A DNA stretch of 64,000 nucleotides, taken from the NCBI GenBank assembly GCA_023423935.1, contig JAFAEQ010000056.1:1-64000 (forward strand), written 5' to 3'. Shown here piece after piece: positions 8,632 through 17,082 of this stretch. Source of the stretch: Pseudomonadota bacterium. Lineage in GTDB: Bacteria; Pseudomonadota; Gammaproteobacteria; Steroidobacterales; Steroidobacteraceae. The position numbers and the translations under genes were made by a program. Every line of letters starts with the position of its first letter. The first letter of the stretch is position 1. The notes under the pieces were generated by a model. It was not told where the DNA came from. It saw nothing but the letters and a program-made list of their open reading frames with translations, and ran no database searches.

Positions 8632-10053
8632 TCAGCTCCGGTGTTCCTGCCACGCAGCGTTCGCGACGGCTGCGCTGAGACTGAATCGAAGCGACGCGAA
8701 CAATGCGTACCCTGCGAAGGCAATCGCGGTAAGCAGCGTGTACTTCACTGCGTTGGCAAGGGGCTCCAGATAACCGCTGCGAGGCAGGTAGGGAATCCAC
8801 ATGAGAACGACGAGCGCGATCGTCTGCCAGAAGACGCCATGCACGCGCGTCAGTCGCGCACAGAGCAGGCCGACCAGGAACGAGCCGAGGCTCACCGCCC
8901 AGTAGCCGCCGAGGAGGTACAGGTTTGCGAGATAGCCGTCTCCGGTGCCGAAGCCGAATCGCGCAGCGTCCGGATTGAGAAACGACGTCAGATCGCGCGT
9001 GAGCAAGGCACCGTCCGGAAATTTGCTGACATGCACGAACGGCGACAGGAACTGATTGGCGAGATAGGCGACCGCGTGACTGTCGAAGACATCGCGGTAG
9101 ATCAGGGCGGAGACGGTCACGAAGAATGAGTTGCCCTGGGTATAGAAGAAGTAACCCACGAGATTCACATCGAGTGCGTTCTTGCTCTCTCTGAACAGCT
9201 CGGCAGCGACGGCAGCCCCCGCTAATGTCAGCCCGCCCACCACTGCCGCCATGGGAGTGAATGAACTGCGTGTCTTGATGTTGTAGACCATCCAGAGAAA
9301 CATCAGATGGATGAAGAATTTGCCTCGCACACCCACGAGCAGCTCGAGCGTGAGTACCAGGAGGAACGAGGCGATGGCGATCTGAAGGCGACGCTTGCGA
9401 TCCTCGAGGATCAGATAAGGAAGGAATGCCACCGCGTTGAGCATGGCGAACGAGCGGACCGCAAGGCCCACCTGCGCGACATGCTCGCCCTCGTTCAAGT
9501 ACGTGGCGAGATAGCCGCCGTGCTCGATCGTGTAGCGCAGATAGCTGACGTCCTTGAACACCACGAACGGCACGGTGAGATAGTAGAGCGCTGCGAAGAA
9601 GGTTCGCATATCGTCATTCTTCGCAAACGTCAGGACCTTGCGTCCCGCTGTGAGGAAGAAGCCCAGATAGACGAACGCTGCGGACAGGGGCACGAGCAGC
9701 ATCGCGAGCTTGAGGTCCGCGTCGGCGACTGTGAAAGGTCGACTGACCGCGAGATCGAATGTGCCCATGCTCCAGTCGCCGGAGATGAACCACGAGAACA
9801 TGCGCCCGAACTGGAACAGCGCGAGAAAGACCATGAACAGAAAGACGGGATGATTGCCCTGTTCCGTGTGTCTCCAGGTGAGATAGGTCGTCGCAGCCAA
9901 CGCGAAAAGACAGACCAGGCCGAAGGTCTGCGGCCGCAGTGGAAATACAGCATCCACGATGGCGAGCGCAGCGAGAATAGACAGCATGCAGGCGAACGCA
10001 GCGACACTTGCGAGACAAACCGCCGACGTGGGCTGCGGCATTGCGCGTTGCAT
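8632..10053 (-). CDS. Wzy-like O-antigen/oligosaccharide repeat-unit polymerase
   Basis: 473-residue polytopic membrane protein with about ten to twelve hydrophobic helices and a large loop (roughly 315-380, containing FVTVSALIYRDVFDSHAVAYLANQF), the pattern of Wzy-type polymerases that join lipid-linked repeat units in the periplasm. Wzy proteins have little sequence conservation, so the call rests on topology and position between the flippase and Wzz-like genes. Start ATG 10053; the upstream gap to the flippase is 113 bases. It ends directly at the Wzz start. An O-antigen ligase is possible but less likely in this context. Confidence 0.78.
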   Translation of the reverse strand: MQRAMPQPTSAVCLASVAAFACMLSILAALAIVDAVFPLRPQTFGLVCLFALAATTYLTWRHTEQGNHPVFLFMVFLALFQFGRMFSWFISGDWSMGTFDLAVSRPFTVADADLKLAMLLVPLSAAFVYLGFFLTAGRKVLTFAKNDDMRTFFAALYYLTVPFVVFKDVSYLRYTIEHGGYLATYLNEGEHVAQVGLAVRSFAMLNAVAFLPYLILEDRKRRLQIAIASFLLVLTLELLVGVRGKFFIHLMFLWMVYNIKTRSSFTPMAAVVGGLTLAGAAVAAELFRESKNALDVNLVGYFFYTQGNSFFVTVSALIYRDVFDSHAVAYLANQFLSPFVHVSKFPDGALLTRDLTSFLNPDAARFGFGTGDGYLANLYLLGGYWAVSLGSFLVGLLCARLTRVHGVFWQTIALVVLMWIPYLPRSGYLEPLANAVKYTLLTAIAFAGYALFASLRFSLSAAVANAAWQEHRS

Positions 10054-10166
10054 CAGCGTTCTCCCTGAGTCATGTGACTGCCTGCGCGCGAGACTCGGAC
10101 TGCGGAAGTGCAGGGCAGCACATTTCGTTCCGTCAGGGAAGGTGAAATGTACTCACGTCGTCGTTG

Positions 10167-11417
10167 TTATGCGTGATAGACAACTGCATCCGCTCTTGCG
10201 AAGGCCAGGCGCGTCTGCAACAAACAATTGAGAATCTCGACAGCCAGCAGCGCGAGTGCAGCGCCTGCGATACCCAGCAACGCAATGCACGGATAGATGA
10301 GCACGGCCATGAGCGCCGCATTGCACATGGCAATTCTCAAAACAGAGGTGTACTGCGCGCGCGCGTAAAGCAGCGCCACGAGAAAGCCATTCACGCAGCG
10401 AAACATCAACGCGGCACTCAGTATCGCGAGCGTCGGCAGCGCATCGCGATACTCGATATAGCCGAAATGTACGAACAGCCAGCCGGTAAGCCCTGCGAGC
10501 GTTCCCAGTGCGAATGCATAGGACGCGACGAGGAGGAGCAATCGCTGCATGCGAGTGATCGAGCCTGAGATGTCGGTGCGTACGGACAGGTAGCTGTAAA
10601 GCGTGGCTTCGACGCCGCTCGCGAGAAATCGAAACGGCTCGGAAACACGATATGCAAAGCTGTACAGGCCGAGTGCCAGAGATCCTGCCAGCGGCCCGAT
10701 CATGAGCACATCCAGTCGCGTATATGCCGCGACCAGCAATGTAACCCCGGCGAGCGGAGCGCTCTCCTGCGCGACCGCACGCATATCGAGCCACGAGGTG
10801 AAGCGCCATGCATCGCGCCAGCGAATGCCTGTGCGGCGGGTGACGTCGTGCACGAGCCATGCAGCCGTCGTTGCCTCTACCGCAATCAGAAACGAGAGTT
10901 GTGCGGTTTCATTCCCTGGCGCAGCGAAGATCAGTATCGACACGCCGACGACCGCAGTGGAGAGCACGATCTGCGCGGCCCGCTCCATGTTGAGCTGCGC
11001 CTGATAGAACGTGAACGCATATCCCATGCCGGTCGAAGTGACTAGCAGGAACGCGGCCAGCATGTCGGGAGCCGCGAGCGGCGATGGCAGGAATGCAACT
11101 GCAGCCATGAAGTAGCACAGCAGTCCCAGAACGATTGCGACGAGGCGGAATGTGCCGAATCGTGCGAGCAGGTCGGTTCTGGTGTGCGGCGACTCCGCAC
11201 GGGCCAGGCTGCGGATGAAAAGATTCTCGGTGCCGAAATCGGTGAGTACGCGGAGAACTTCGACGATCGCAAGGCAAAGCGCGATGCGGCCGAATGCATG
11301 CGGACCGTTCTGCTTTGCGTACCAGAGCAGGAATCCGATCCTGACGCCCGCGGGAATGCCCTTCGCCAGGACCGTGGCGGCCGAGTTCCGCAGGGCTAAC
11401 CGATGGGTGGGCGTCAC
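10167..11417 (-). CDS. Wzx-type polysaccharide flippase (MATE/MVF clan)
   Basis: 416-residue integral membrane protein with about twelve helices, beginning LRNSAATVLAKGIPAGVRIGFLLW and containing the FGTENLFIRSLA segment seen in Wzx/RfbX 'polysaccharide biosynthesis protein' family members. It would flip the undecaprenyl-linked unit across the inner membrane. It is the first gene of the minus-strand operon. The apparent start is GTG at 11417, with no good ATG nearby. Only 14 bases separate it from a repeat element (11432-11688), so its promoter must lie in or across that element. Confidence 0.82.
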   Translation of the reverse strand: MTPTHRLALRNSAATVLAKGIPAGVRIGFLLWYAKQNGPHAFGRIALCLAIVEVLRVLTDFGTENLFIRSLARAESPHTRTDLLARFGTFRLVAIVLGLLCYFMAAVAFLPSPLAAPDMLAAFLLVTSTGMGYAFTFYQAQLNMERAAQIVLSTAVVGVSILIFAAPGNETAQLSFLIAVEATTAAWLVHDVTRRTGIRWRDAWRFTSWLDMRAVAQESAPLAGVTLLVAAYTRLDVLMIGPLAGSLALGLYSFAYRVSEPFRFLASGVEATLYSYLSVRTDISGSITRMQRLLLLVASYAFALGTLAGLTGWLFVHFGYIEYRDALPTLAILSAALMFRCVNGFLVALLYARAQYTSVLRIAMCNAALMAVLIYPCIALLGIAGAALALLAVEILNCLLQTRLAFARADAVVYHA

Positions 11418-11431
11418 GCGTTATCCGAGGT

Positions 11432-11688
11432 CCAGTGGACTGTGACAACTGATTCGAGAGTGCTGCTTTGGTAGTCATCCCGGCGAAGGCCCGGCGAAGG
11501 CGCGCGGGGTTCCCCTCGGGCACAGGGCCTGGGCCCCGGCCTTCGCCGGGGTGACCCCTTAATGGCCTTCGCCGGGTGACCCCTTAACGGCCTACGCTGG
11601 GGTGATCCCTCGGGCCTTCGCCGGGGTGACCCCTCGGGGCCTTCGCCGGGGTGACATCAATACTGGATCGGCTGTTACAGGTCACTAG
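11432..11688. repeat. CTAGTG-ended MITE-like repeat, copy A
   Basis: 257-bp extragenic element. One end reads CCAGTGGACTGTGACAACTG (a decayed terminus) and the other ends TGTTACAGGTCACTAG; these ends are imperfect inverted repeats of each other. The interior carries several GGCCTTCGCCGGGGTGAC palindromic units joined by CCCTTAAC-type spacers. The same element occurs at 38277-38561 and, inverted, at 47240-47533. No open reading frame is carried. It abuts the flippase start. The stretch 11689-11884 beyond it contains no recognisable gene. Confidence 0.8.
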
Positions 11689-11884
11689 AACTGCAGAACT
11701 CGTTTGCAGCTCAGCATGCGTGAGCCGATCTCACAAGCGCCACGGATCTGTCGGCAGTTCCATGGCGAATGCAGATGTCACGTGATCGCGCGATGCGCTC
11801 GACCGGAACGCAGCGCAGCACCTCGGTGCGCAACGCCGCTCGAGAATGAGCGAGCGTTGCGCGGTAGTTCAGTGCATGCGGCGG

Positions 11885-12175
11885 TTACAACCCGAGCACG
11901 ATTCGCAGGTCGCGAACGGCGCCGTCACCGAGTGCATCGAGCGCCGCCCGATATGCGGGACCATCATGCACTGCGAGCGCCTGCTCCAGCGAGTCGAACT
12001 CGATGAGCACGGTGCGCTCGAGCAGGCCAGCTTCATAGGCCTTCGTGGCAACGCCGCGTGCAAGGAAGCGACCTCCCCCTGCTTCGATCGCCGGTGCAGC
12101 GAGCCGACCATAGGCTGCGAGCTTTTCGGGATCGTTGATCTCTCGGTAGAAGCTGATCCAGTACGCTTTGCTCAT
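11885..12175 (-). CDS. DUF1330 domain-containing protein
   Basis: 96-residue protein with the DUF1330 fold, a dimeric alpha-beta ferredoxin-like domain related to the ABM/EthD group. The sequence follows the family pattern: AYWISFYREINDPEKLAAYGRLAAPAIEAGGGRFLARG, then ERTVLIEFDSLEQALAVHDGPAYRAAL. Length matches the family. Function in this family is not established. It stands alone between a repeat element and the ATP-grasp gene, reading away from the latter. Confidence 0.88.
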   Translation of the reverse strand: MSKAYWISFYREINDPEKLAAYGRLAAPAIEAGGGRFLARGVATKAYEAGLLERTVLIEFDSLEQALAVHDGPAYRAALDALGDGAVRDLRIVLGL

Positions 12176-12389
12176 CGATATCTCTCGAGGTGATTGGACG
12201 GTGCCGCATTCTACTGCGTCACGATTGCGGATCGCAGCGCAGCGCCTCCATGCTCTTTTCGACGGCTCGAGATTGAGCTGTTAACTGTCGGCACGAACTG
12301 CGCTGCTAAGTATTCGTCGTCCTGCGGCAGCAGGAACACGCTGCGCTCATGCGCATTCAACCCCTCGTCGCTCACGGATGTGCTTCACC

Positions 12390-13568
12390 ATGATTCCAGC
12401 CTTCGTTGCGTGTTGTTCGAAAGCAGGACTGGCGGTCACGCGCGCACTCGGTCAGCGCGACGTGCCGGTGTTCGGGATCTGTTACGGAAAAGGACAGATC
12501 GCCTGCCATTCGCGCTTCATGCGCGGACATTTCAGATGCACGGACCCGAGCGATGACGAAGAGGCGTTCATCGATCAGCTTCTGAAGCTGGCGCAGGGGA
12601 ACGAGCGCCCGGTACTCATTCCGAGCGACGATTCGAGCCTGGTAGCACTCGCCAGACACGCCGAGCAACTCGACTCGCGATTTCGTCTGTGCTGTGCGCC
12701 GTGGAGCATCGTCCGGCGCATGATCGAGAAGCATCTGACCTACGAGATCGCGCGCACGAGCGGTGTGCCTTGTCCGGCGCTGCATCTGATCGATGCACGC
12801 GAATCGGCACTGTCAGCCAAAGTTGACGAAGCCGTGGCATTCGCCGGCCAAGTGGGCTATCCGTGCCTCATCAAACCTTCGGTCAGCCATCTGTTCTTCA
12901 GAAAATTTCGGCGAAAGATGCTGATGGTGAACAGTGAGGCCGAACTGCGTGAGCAGTTGCCGCTGGCACTGACCTGCAGCGGTCCATTGATGTTGTGCGA
13001 GTTCATTCCCGGCGATGACGGTTGCGGGGTGAGCTACAACTCGTTCGCCATCGAGGGCGAGGTCTGCGCCGAGTTCACTGCGCAGAAGCTGCACAACAAA
13101 CCGGAGCTCATCGGTTTTCCCACGGCGGTGCGCAGTGTGGTGCTTCCGGAAGTTCAGGCCCTCGGACGGCGTATGTTGCGCGCCATCGGCCTCAGTGACT
13201 TCTCGTGCATGGAGTTCAAGCGTGATCCGCGCGATGGCATCTACAAGCTGATGGAGGTGAATGCGCGTCACAACTATTCGGGGGCACTGGCACTGGCCTG
13301 CGGGATCAATTTCCCATTCATGAGCTACCGTCGTGCGCTCGACCTCATCGTTCAGGATGAGATCACGCCTCAACGCGAGAACGTGTTGTGGATCGACGAG
13401 GAGCGCGATGCGACGCGCATCGCTCGCGCGCTGGTTCACTGGCGTGAGGCCGGATCGGCGCTCGATCCCTTGCGGTTGGAGAAAGTATTTGCGGTGACAC
13501 GTCTGGACGACCCGCGGCCCACGTGGGATCTCGTGAAGAGCAGCCTGCAGATGGGGAGTGGGGGGTGA
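12390..13568 (+). CDS. ATP-grasp family carboxylate-amine ligase-like protein
   Basis: 392-residue ATP-grasp enzyme. N-terminal Rossmann-like subdomain (AVTRALGQRDVPVFGICYGKG), central YEIARTSGVPCPALH and ATP-binding strand GYPCLIKPSV, the LMLCEFIPGDDGCG hinge, and a Mg-binding strand with KLMEVNARHNYSGAL (E and N metal ligands). Enzymes of this kind join a carboxylate to an amine or thiol using ATP, and relatives occur in surface-polymer and peptide-modification loci. ATG 12390 is preferred over ATG 12378 because homologues begin at the first beta strand. The final residues (QMGSGG) run into a degenerate repeat that supplies the stop codon. Substrate unknown. Confidence 0.8.
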   Translation: MIPAFVACCSKAGLAVTRALGQRDVPVFGICYGKGQIACHSRFMRGHFRCTDPSDDEEAFIDQLLKLAQGNERPVLIPSDDSSLVALARHAEQLDSRFRLCCAPWSIVRRMIEKHLTYEIARTSGVPCPALHLIDARESALSAKVDEAVAFAGQVGYPCLIKPSVSHLFFRKFRRKMLMVNSEAELREQLPLALTCSGPLMLCEFIPGDDGCGVSYNSFAIEGEVCAEFTAQKLHNKPELIGFPTAVRSVVLPEVQALGRRMLRAIGLSDFSCMEFKRDPRDGIYKLMEVNARHNYSGALALACGINFPFMSYRRALDLIVQDEITPQRENVLWIDEERDATRIARALVHWREAGSALDPLRLEKVFAVTRLDDPRPTWDLVKSSLQMGSGG

Positions 13569-13715
13569 GTGATGAGTGATGAGTGATGAGTGATGAGTGA
13601 TGAGCATTGAGCAATGAGCAATGAGTAGTGAGTAATGAGTAATGGGGAGTGAGAAATGGAGAATGAGAAATGAGAAATCATGAGAAATGAGGAATGAGCG
13701 GTGAGGAATGACCGG
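13560..13715. repeat. Degenerate GAGTGAT/GAGNAAT tandem repeat
   Basis: About 150 bases of tandem 7-9-base units: first near-perfect TGAGTGA units (five or more), then drifting to GAGCAAT, GAGTAAT, GAGAAAT and GAGGAAT. It begins at the 3' end of the ATP-grasp gene, whose TGA stop (13566-13568) lies in the first unit. The gradient from regular to degenerate units suggests expansion from the gene-proximal end. No spacers, so not a CRISPR. Confidence 0.85.
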
Positions 13716-14059
13716 TTCTGATTGCGTCTATTCGTGGCGGCTGTTGCCGCAGCTCATGATCCGGAAGCCGTAGCAAACGATAGCGGCAAGCGCACTGAGC
13801 GGCTGCGCGCTCTTCGTTGGTTCATAGGAAGTGCAGAGGGTCAGGCGACCAATTCTGTGATGGCGGGAGGAGATCGGCGAGCCTCTTCTGGACTCGGACG
13901 TTGAGTTCGAGCGGTATAGGCGCGGTTGATCGTCATGTCTCGCAAACCAAGGCATCATTAGCGAAGAATAAGCGGCTGCTCGGCCTTGCGACGGTGAGTT
14001 GAATCGAGGCCAGGCACGTCCAGGAAATTACCAGTGCCATCCAGGAGGAGTGCGCGTTC
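13716..14059. other. Gene-free stretch before the cupin gene
   Basis: About 340 bases with only short, compositionally poor frames on both strands (for example near 13722-13904). I see no RNA gene or clear promoter. An SD-like AGGAGG at about 14043-14048 (in CCAGGAGGAG) serves the cupin gene. Confidence 0.6.
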
Positions 14060-14515
14060 ATGCCAAAGATCGACGTTTCATCCGTGCCGGCGAGAAAGGG
14101 TTCTTACTATCCAAGCCCGTTCGATGCACCGTGTGCTACGCGGACCCGACGCCGGCTCGGCGATGCAGGCGGGCTCCAGGACTTCGGGGTGAACCTCATG
14201 ACTTTGCCGCCGGGTGGATGGTCCAGCCAGCGACATTGGCATAGTCACGAGGACGAGTTCGTCTATGTGCTCGAGGGTGAGCTCACGCTCGTGGAGGACG
14301 AAGGGAGCACGGTCCTTCGGGCCGGCGATTGCGCGTCGTTTCCGAAGAACAGCGGGAATGGCCATCATCTGATCAATCGGTCCTCGGCGATCGCGGTCTA
14401 CCTGGAAGTGGGATCGCGGCACCCGGACGATCTCGCGACGTGTTCGGACATCGACCTGAAGAGCGCGAACGCCGATGGGAGATTCGTGCGCAAGGACGGC
14501 ACGCCTTACGGCTGA
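14060..14515 (+). CDS. Cupin-domain protein
   Basis: 151-residue single-domain cupin. Motif 1 is visible as HWHSHEDEFVYVLEGELTLV (the H, H and E metal ligands with the G of the turn), followed by GDCASFPKNSGNGHHLINRS, motif 2 with its His. The C-terminal tail (FVRKDGTPYG) is typical of the small stand-alone cupins annotated as 'cupin domain-containing protein'. Probably a metal-binding enzyme or sugar-binding protein of unknown substrate. A good SD (AGGAGG) precedes the ATG by about 11 bases. The next gene is convergent. Confidence 0.87.
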   Translation: MPKIDVSSVPARKGSYYPSPFDAPCATRTRRRLGDAGGLQDFGVNLMTLPPGGWSSQRHWHSHEDEFVYVLEGELTLVEDEGSTVLRAGDCASFPKNSGNGHHLINRSSAIAVYLEVGSRHPDDLATCSDIDLKSANADGRFVRKDGTPYG

Positions 14516-14572
14516 CTGCACCCGAGTACGCATCGCCGGCCCGCGCTGCGCGCGACGTTCCGCTCAATGCGA

Positions 14573-15280
14573 TCAGTAACCGGAAGCATCCATCAGCGGT
14601 GTGTCTACTGCGATCCTGGTCAGATCAACTTCGCAGGGACGCTCGAGGGCGAGTGCGATCTTGCGGGCGATGGCGACGGATCGCCCGACGCTCCCTGGTG
14701 CAGGCTTGGCGCAGCGCTGGCTGTGCGCCGTATCGATGAGCGTCACGCGAATGTCGGTTCCGACCTCCCGGCGCAGCGACTCGCTAATGCCGCGAAGCGC
14801 GAATTGAGTTCCGTCGAAGACAGTTGTGTATGGTCGATCGCTGCCAGGCGCGCTCGAGCAGATGTTCACGATGTGCCCCGCGCCTTGCCGCCTGAAGTAG
14901 GGCAGGACTGCGGCGATCCCATGGAGCGTGCCGCGCAGATTCACGTCGATCGTGCGATTCCATTGGTCGATGTCGAGCTCGTCGATCGAAGATGAGGGTT
15001 GAATGCCGGCGCCGTTCACCAGTACGTCGATGCGGCCGTACTTCGCAGCCGCGAACTGAGCCAGGTGACGCAGCTCCTCGATGCGGATCACATTGGTCTG
15101 GCGATAGTCCGCCGTATGACCCTCGCGGCGGAGATCTGCGACCAGCGTTGCGAGTTGTTCCAGGCTGCGTGCGCCGAGTACGACACGTGCGCCACGCCGC
15201 GCCAGTTCGCGGGCCGTCTCCGCTCCCAAGCCACGGCTTGCGCCCGTGATGATCATCACCTTGCCTTCGACGTTGGACAT
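14573..15280 (-). CDS. SDR-fold protein lacking the catalytic Tyr and Lys
   Basis: 235-residue classical short-chain dehydrogenase fold with intact NAD(P) loop TGASRGLG (residues 13-20), VNGAG in place of NNAG, and Ser142. Where SDR enzymes have YxxxK, this protein reads F155-DGT-Q159. The related protein at 22218-22982 aligns without gaps here and has YCASK. Hydride transfer by the usual mechanism is therefore unlikely; it may be a cofactor-binding pseudoenzyme or a decaying gene. ATG 15280 is chosen because GGGAGG lies just upstream and the frame beyond it is not protein-like. Confidence 0.85.
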   Translation of the reverse strand: MSNVEGKVMIITGASRGLGAETARELARRGARVVLGARSLEQLATLVADLRREGHTADYRQTNVIRIEELRHLAQFAAAKYGRIDVLVNGAGIQPSSSIDELDIDQWNRTIDVNLRGTLHGIAAVLPYFRRQGAGHIVNICSSAPGSDRPYTTVFDGTQFALRGISESLRREVGTDIRVTLIDTAHSQRCAKPAPGSVGRSVAIARKIALALERPCEVDLTRIAVDTPLMDASGY

Positions 15281-15601
15281 TGCGCCTCCCGTGCCGATCG
15301 TGAGGTGACAGTGTGTGCTCGCAGGCGAATTCGTCGATAGAACGATCGCCGCATCTTCTTGCCTATTCCTCCAGAGGCTCGCAGGGCTGGGCCGGCCATC
15401 CACCGAGTTCGTTTCAGAACGCGAATTCCCTCACTGCTCGACACGCAGTTTCGTTCGGATAGGCGCGCCGATTGTATCCAACCGTCCCGCGCGGGATCAG
15501 TCGCCTTGCATCCGCGACAAATACTCAGCTATCTAACGAAGTGATAAGGCATCATGCACTGCACTCATACGCGGACGACTTGGGGACGTGCGTCTGAACT
15601 C
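15281..15601. other. Divergent intergenic region
   Basis: 321 bases between the divergent SDR and histidine-kinase genes. It must hold both promoters. No clear inverted repeat or sigma-70 boxes stand out and no convincing small gene was found. Confidence 0.5.
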
Positions 15602-17071
15602 ATGAGCGATCACCAGAAAGAAGACGCGCTACGCGCGCGCATCCTGGCCGAGCAAGTCAGCTTGATGTCGCAGTTCACGACATCGCCGCTGTTCGGGAGC
15701 ATTTTCCTCGGTGCCATGCTGGCGTGGCTCGCCTCGCGCGAACACAGCCTGCTCGCCTCCTGGGGCTGGTATGCGTTGCTGATGCTCGTGACCTTCGTGA
15801 GATGGCGCGTCGCCCGTGCCTATCTCGCTGAGACACGATCGCCCGACTCGGTGCGAACGTATCGAACGCTGATGCTGTCGCTGGCAGCTGTTGCTGGTGC
15901 CGTCTGGTCGTTGAGCGGGACATGGCTTGCGCCGAGCGACCCCCTGCGCGAGGTGATCGTCGCGATCTTCTTCATCGGCGCCACCGCATCCGGCATGGGC
16001 TCGCAGGCTCCGGTGCCGTATGCATATGCCTGTCTGCTTATTCCGTTCATGCTGCCGTATGCAATCCACCAGTTCGTGCTGGGCTCGGACCGCATCGTGC
16101 TCGGTATGGGGCTGCTCCTGTACATGCCGATCATGCTGATCATCGCGCGGCGCCAGACTGCATCCTTCGAGCGTCAGATCCGGCTTGCGATGGAGAACGA
16201 GTCGCTCGTCGCGGCGCTGCGCCGGGAGCGCGACCGGACTTCGCAGATCAACCAGGAGCTGCACGTGCAGATCGAAGAGCAGCGTTCAGCGACGCGGCGC
16301 ATTGCCGCTTTGAATCGCCGTCTGCAGTCGCAAACGGCCGAGCTCAAGGCTGCCAACAGCGATCTGGAAGGCTTCTCGTACTCGGTGTCTCACGATTTGC
16401 GAGGTCCGCTGCGCGCGATCGACGGGTTCGCGAATCTCCTGCAACAGCAGCAATATCTGCAGCAGCATGCGGACGCGACTCACTACCTTGCGCGCATACG
16501 AACCAACATCACGCGCATGTCGAATCTGATCGACGATCTGCTCGAGTTCGCACGCTGCGGACGCGAGAAGCTGCGGCGTCAGGATCTCGATATGGAAACG
16601 TTGACGCGCGATGCTCTGCATCAGGTGCTTGCGTCGCATCCGGCAGTCAAAGCGCAGATCGACCTCGGCTCGTTGCCGGAAGCGCGTGGCGATGCCGGCC
16701 TCATCCGGCAGGTGTGGCTCAACTTCATCGACAACGCAGTGAAGTACACGCAGCGTGTTCACGAGCCGCGAATCGCGATCGTCGGACGCGAGGACTCCGA
16801 CAAGGTCATCTACGAGATCTCGGATAACGGAGTCGGTTTCGATGACGCTTACAGCTCGACGTTGTTCCAGGTCTTTCAACGTCTGCATGGAGCGGACTAT
16901 CCGGGCACCGGCGTAGGCCTTGCGATCGTGCAACGGATCGTTGCGCGGCATGGCGGGGAGGTCTGGGCACGCTCGACGCCTGGCAAGGGATCGACGTTCG
17001 GATTCTCTCTGCCGTTACACGAACTGACAGCCTCGGAGGCACAGCTCGCCGAGATGAGCAGCGACGAGTGA
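15602..17071 (+). CDS. Membrane sensor histidine kinase
   Basis: 489-residue sensor kinase. The N-terminal 30-185 region holds about six membrane helices with short loops. A coiled-coil linker follows (186-255, LRRERDRTSQINQEL...). The dimerisation/phosphoacceptor domain reads GFSYSVSHDLRGPLRAIDGF with His264, of the phytochrome-kinase type. The HATPase region contains N (LNFIDNAVKYT), G1 (ISDNGVGFDD), F (FQVFQRLH) and G2 (GTGVGLAIV) boxes, so it looks active. The ATG at 15602 (MSDHQKED) is preferred over 15554. No response regulator gene is adjacent, so its partner is encoded elsewhere. Confidence 0.9.
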   Translation: MSDHQKEDALRARILAEQVSLMSQFTTSPLFGSIFLGAMLAWLASREHSLLASWGWYALLMLVTFVRWRVARAYLAETRSPDSVRTYRTLMLSLAAVAGAVWSLSGTWLAPSDPLREVIVAIFFIGATASGMGSQAPVPYAYACLLIPFMLPYAIHQFVLGSDRIVLGMGLLLYMPIMLIIARRQTASFERQIRLAMENESLVAALRRERDRTSQINQELHVQIEEQRSATRRIAALNRRLQSQTAELKAANSDLEGFSYSVSHDLRGPLRAIDGFANLLQQQQYLQQHADATHYLARIRTNITRMSNLIDDLLEFARCGREKLRRQDLDMETLTRDALHQVLASHPAVKAQIDLGSLPEARGDAGLIRQVWLNFIDNAVKYTQRVHEPRIAIVGREDSDKVIYEISDNGVGFDDAYSSTLFQVFQRLHGADYPGTGVGLAIVQRIVARHGGEVWARSTPGKGSTFGFSLPLHELTASEAQLAEMSSDE

Positions 17072-17082
17072 ACGGCAACAGC

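Noticed and set aside
13560..13715. CRISPR-like array
   Set aside because: Units are only 7-9 bases and have no unique spacers.
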